Shown here in pieces: positions 63,060 through 64,000 of a stretch of 64,000 bases of DNA. Source of the DNA: Enterobacter hormaechei ATCC 49162. Lineage in GTDB: Bacteria > Pseudomonadota > Gammaproteobacteria > Enterobacterales > Enterobacteriaceae. Location of the stretch: the NCBI RefSeq assembly GCF_001875655.1, contig NZ_MKEQ01000001.1:3100001-3164000 (forward strand), in the 5' to 3' direction. The position numbers and the translations under genes are program-made. The stretch's first letter is position 1. Each line of letters opens with the position of its first letter. The notes under the pieces are model-generated. The model saw nothing but the letters and a program-made list of their open reading frames with translations, made no database searches and was not told where the DNA came from.

Positions 63060-64000
63060 ATGGACTCACTGGCTTCGCTTTATAAAAATCATATCGTTAC
63101 CCTACAGGAACGTACCCGCGATGTACTGGCCCGCTTCAAGCTGGATGCCCTGCTGATCCACTCCGGCGAGCTGATGAATACTTTTCTTGATGACCATGCT
63201 TATCCCTTCAAGGTTAACCCGCAGTTTAAAGCCTGGGTGCCTGTCACGCAGGTTCCAAATTGCTGGCTGCTGGTGGATGGCGTGAACAAGCCGAAACTGT
63301 GGTTCTACCTGCCGGTCGATTACTGGCACAACGTGGAACCGCTGCCGACCTCATTCTGGACCGAAGAAATTGACGTGATTGCGCTGCCAAAAGCGGACGG
63401 CATTGGCAGCCAGCTGCCAGCGGCGCGCGGCAACATCGGCTACATTGGTCCGGCTCCTGAGCGCGCGCTGGGTCTGGATATTCCGGCAGATAAACTCAAC
63501 CCGAAAGGCGTACTGGATTATCTGCACTACTATCGCGCCTACAAGACGGACTATGAACTTTACTGCATGCGTGAAGCGCAAAAAACGGCGGTGAATGGTC
63601 ACCGTGCGGCGCATGAAGCGTTCCAGTCCGGCATGAGCGAGTTCGATATTAATCAGGCCTACCTGACGGCGACCGGCCACCGCGATACCGATGTGCCGTA
63701 CAGCAACATCGTAGCGCTGAATGAACATGCCTCGGTTCTGCACTACACCAAACTGGATCATCAGGTTCCGGCTGAGATGCGCAGCTTCCTGCTGGATGCA
63801 GGCGCAGAGTACAACGGCTACGCGGCAGACCTGACCCGTACCTGGGCGGCGAATGCAGATACCGATTTTGCGCAATTAATTAAAGATGTGAACGATGAAC
63901 AGCTGGCGCTGATTGGCACCATGAAGGCCGGAACCAGCTACGTGGATTATCACATTCAGTTCCATCAGCGTATCGCTAAACTGCTGCGTAAGCACCAGAT
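63060..64000 (+). CDS. pepQ: Xaa-Pro dipeptidase (prolidase), 3' end beyond the window
   Basis: The first 313 codons, starting [11 protein letters not shown], with AAAGGAAGA upstream (a second ATG lies directly before; the later one fits the family). M24 metallopeptidase: N-terminal creatinase-like domain, then catalytic pita-bread domain with the first metal ligands in [19 protein letters not shown]. The remaining ligands are past the window end. Divergent from fadBA as in E. coli. Cleaves X-Pro dipeptides. Confidence 0.95.
   Translation, partial: MDSLASLYKNHIVTLQERTRDVLARFKLDALLIHSGELMNTFLDDHAYPFKVNPQFKAWVPVTQVPNCWLLVDGVNKPKLWFYLPVDYWHNVEPLPTSFWTEEIDVIALPKADGIGSQLPAARGNIGYIGPAPERALGLDIPADKLNPKGVLDYLHYYRAYKTDYELYCMREAQKTAVNGHRAAHEAFQSGMSEFDINQAYLTATGHRDTDVPYSNIVALNEHASVLHYTKLDHQVPAEMRSFLLDAGAEYNGYAADLTRTWAANADTDFAQLIKDVNDEQLALIGTMKAGTSYVDYHIQFHQRIAKLLRKHQ

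Overview
This window reads as chromosome of an Enterobacterales species close to Enterobacter (Enterobacter cloacae complex or a near relative). Nearly every housekeeping protein is close to full-length collinear with its Escherichia coli counterpart (judged from memory of the families, not from an alignment). REP, ERIC and short palindromic repeats typical of enterics sit between genes. No tRNA, rRNA or CRISPR array was seen.

Layout. (1) 1-9.2 kb: branched-chain amino acid block ilvL-ilvX-ilvG-ilvM-ilvE-ilvD-ilvA, then ilvY divergent from ilvC. ilvG is intact. (2) 9.2-15.1 kb, minus strand: trmL, an aromatic-acid-type MFS transporter and the L-lactate operon lldPRD with LldR-type operators. 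(3) 15-23.8 kb: accessory region. It holds a four-gene chaperone-usher fimbrial operon whose chaperone gene is frameshifted at a G7 tract, and then a small island remnant. In the remnant a large DUF4011/DUF3320 helicase-like (probable defence) gene has been gutted by an IS3-family element. The remnant is bounded by a 45-bp perfect direct repeat of the 3' end of yibL, which looks like an integration-site duplication. (4) 23.7-28.2 kb: yibL, mtlR, mtlD, mtlA, with five CRP-like sites upstream of mtlA. (5) 28.5-36.7 kb: yibI-yibH, yibF, selA-selB, a ROK sugar kinase and aldB. (6) 36.8-41.2 kb: a GH127 beta-L-arabinofuranosidase-like gene with a GPH-type sugar transporter and a divergent AraC regulator. 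(7) 41.3-46.4 kb: ysaA, avtA, malS, bax. (8) 46.4-54.6 kb: complete D-xylose regulon xylR-xylHGF / xylAB. (9) 54.7-59.3 kb: wecH, ysaB, glyQS. (10) 59.3-64 kb: an ERIC element, fadBA and the first part of pepQ, cut by the window end.

Much of the window is carbon-source utilisation under CRP-type control (lactate, mannitol, xylose, maltodextrin, arabinofuranosides, fatty acids). The gene order is unusual compared with E. coli K-12: the block trmL...glyS is joined to ilvC at one end and to fadA at the other, and it is inverted relative to those neighbours.

The most noteworthy points are the yibL-associated island scar with its broken defence-like gene, the G-tract frameshift in the fimbrial chaperone, and the rearranged junctions. 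No complete, clearly undescribed system is present. The nearest thing to one is the remnant between the yibL repeats, with an unexplained 56-codon ORF beside it.
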